From the IMG/VR virus record IMGVR_UViG_3300044610_000341, positions 1 through 39,435 of that record: 39,435 nt of DNA, one strand, 5' to 3'. The position numbers and the translations under genes were made by a program. Within the stretch, counting starts at the first letter, position 1; every line of letters starts with the position of its first letter. Shown piece by piece: positions 39,257 through 39,435 of this stretch. Below the pieces are notes generated by a model. That model had not been told where the DNA came from, searched no databases, and saw only the letters and a list, made by a program, of their open reading frames with translations. Origin of the DNA: a virus.

Positions 39257-39435
39257 TTATTTTGCAAGTGTTATTTCAATGGTGGTTTTACTTGTTTTCA
39301 CCGGAGGGTATAGATCAGTTAATTCACCTGTCTCTTCATCCAATACAGTTATCTTTTGCTTCAGGCTTTTTAGTTGATCTTCCAAATCTTTTCTAATTGC
39401 CGCTTGCTCATCCTCTTTTGACTTTAAGGCCTTCC
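39257..39435 (-). CDS. Hypothetical protein, C-terminal end of the join-spanning gene (plus duplicated part)
   Basis: This is the end of the protein that begins at position 432. Bases 39302-39435 duplicate 1-134, and only 39257-39301 (14 codons plus TAA) are new. The frame is continuous across the join (Tyr-Pro-Pro, then Val-Lys-Thr-Ser-Lys), which supports a true circle. The single difference between the copies (T at 127, G at 39428) changes an Ala codon from GCA to GCC and is silent. The real bet start at 39240 lies 16 bp beyond the stop. Confidence 0.75.
   Translation of the reverse strand, partial: KALKSKEDEQAAIRKDLEDQLKSLKQKITVLDEETGELTDLYPPVKTSKTTIEITLAK
39302..39435. repeat. Right copy of the 134-bp terminal direct repeat
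   Basis: This copy has the same orientation as 1-134. The first 126 bases are identical, then there is one T/G difference, then seven more identical bases. The difference is synonymous in the spanning gene. Confidence 0.9.

Noticed and set aside
1-39435. CRISPR array, insertion sequence or diversity-generating retroelement
   Set aside because: I saw no regular spaced repeats, transposase motifs or reverse transcriptase motifs on either strand.

Overview
The window is the complete genome of a tailed double-stranded DNA phage, probably with a long non-contractile tail (siphovirus-like). It is laid out as an opened circle. Bases 39302-39435 repeat bases 1-134 with one mismatch, so the unique circle is about 39,301 bp and one small gene spans the join. 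A host in the Bacteroidota is inferred from TAnnTTTG-type promoter boxes, A-rich gene leaders with mostly no Shine-Dalgarno sequence, small lipoproteins, and HYDIN/ASH-type Ig domains in virion proteins. No integrase is visible.

The genome has two arms. A 293-bp A/T-rich region (5205-5497) with iteron-like repeats is the divergence point. All plus-strand genes run from 5498 to 29529. All minus-strand genes run leftward from 5204, through the circular join, and on to 29526. The two arms converge with overlapping stop codons.

The plus arm is the late arm. It starts with packaging genes (small terminase, two unknown genes, large terminase). A tail-assembly chaperone pair follows, with a clear T TTT TTT slippery site for a -1 frameshift, then a 1230-residue tape measure protein. 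Next come large, cysteine-rich tail proteins, portal, Mu F-like protein, scaffold and major capsid protein. After these are a probable tail tube protein and an ASH-domain protein. The lysis genes (amidase, holin, apparent u-spanin) sit among connector/neck-type genes at the end.

The minus arm is the early or metabolic arm. From 5204 to the join it holds small genes, most preceded by a repeated TAAACMC leader, with several hairpin terminators between them. One product there resembles a beta sliding clamp. Beyond the join are a Bet/RecT-like annealing protein, a protein with tandem HTH-like segments, a phage replication initiator-like protein, SSB flanked by two small lipoproteins, and a shortened tRNA-like element. 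The distal part has a PAPS-reductase-like PP-loop enzyme, a MazG-like protein, an XRE regulator, a VRR-NUC nuclease and a winged-helix-like protein. Interleaved with these are eight divergent copies of one small helical protein family.

The most unusual features are this eight-member family, a stop-start module in which a C-terminal Gly-Gly-x-Lys-stop doubles as the Shine-Dalgarno of the next gene, the repeated leader before early genes, the phage clamp-like protein without a polymerase, the cysteine-rich virion, and the tRNA-like element with a shortened anticodon arm. Functions are inferred from motifs and gene order; no database search was run.
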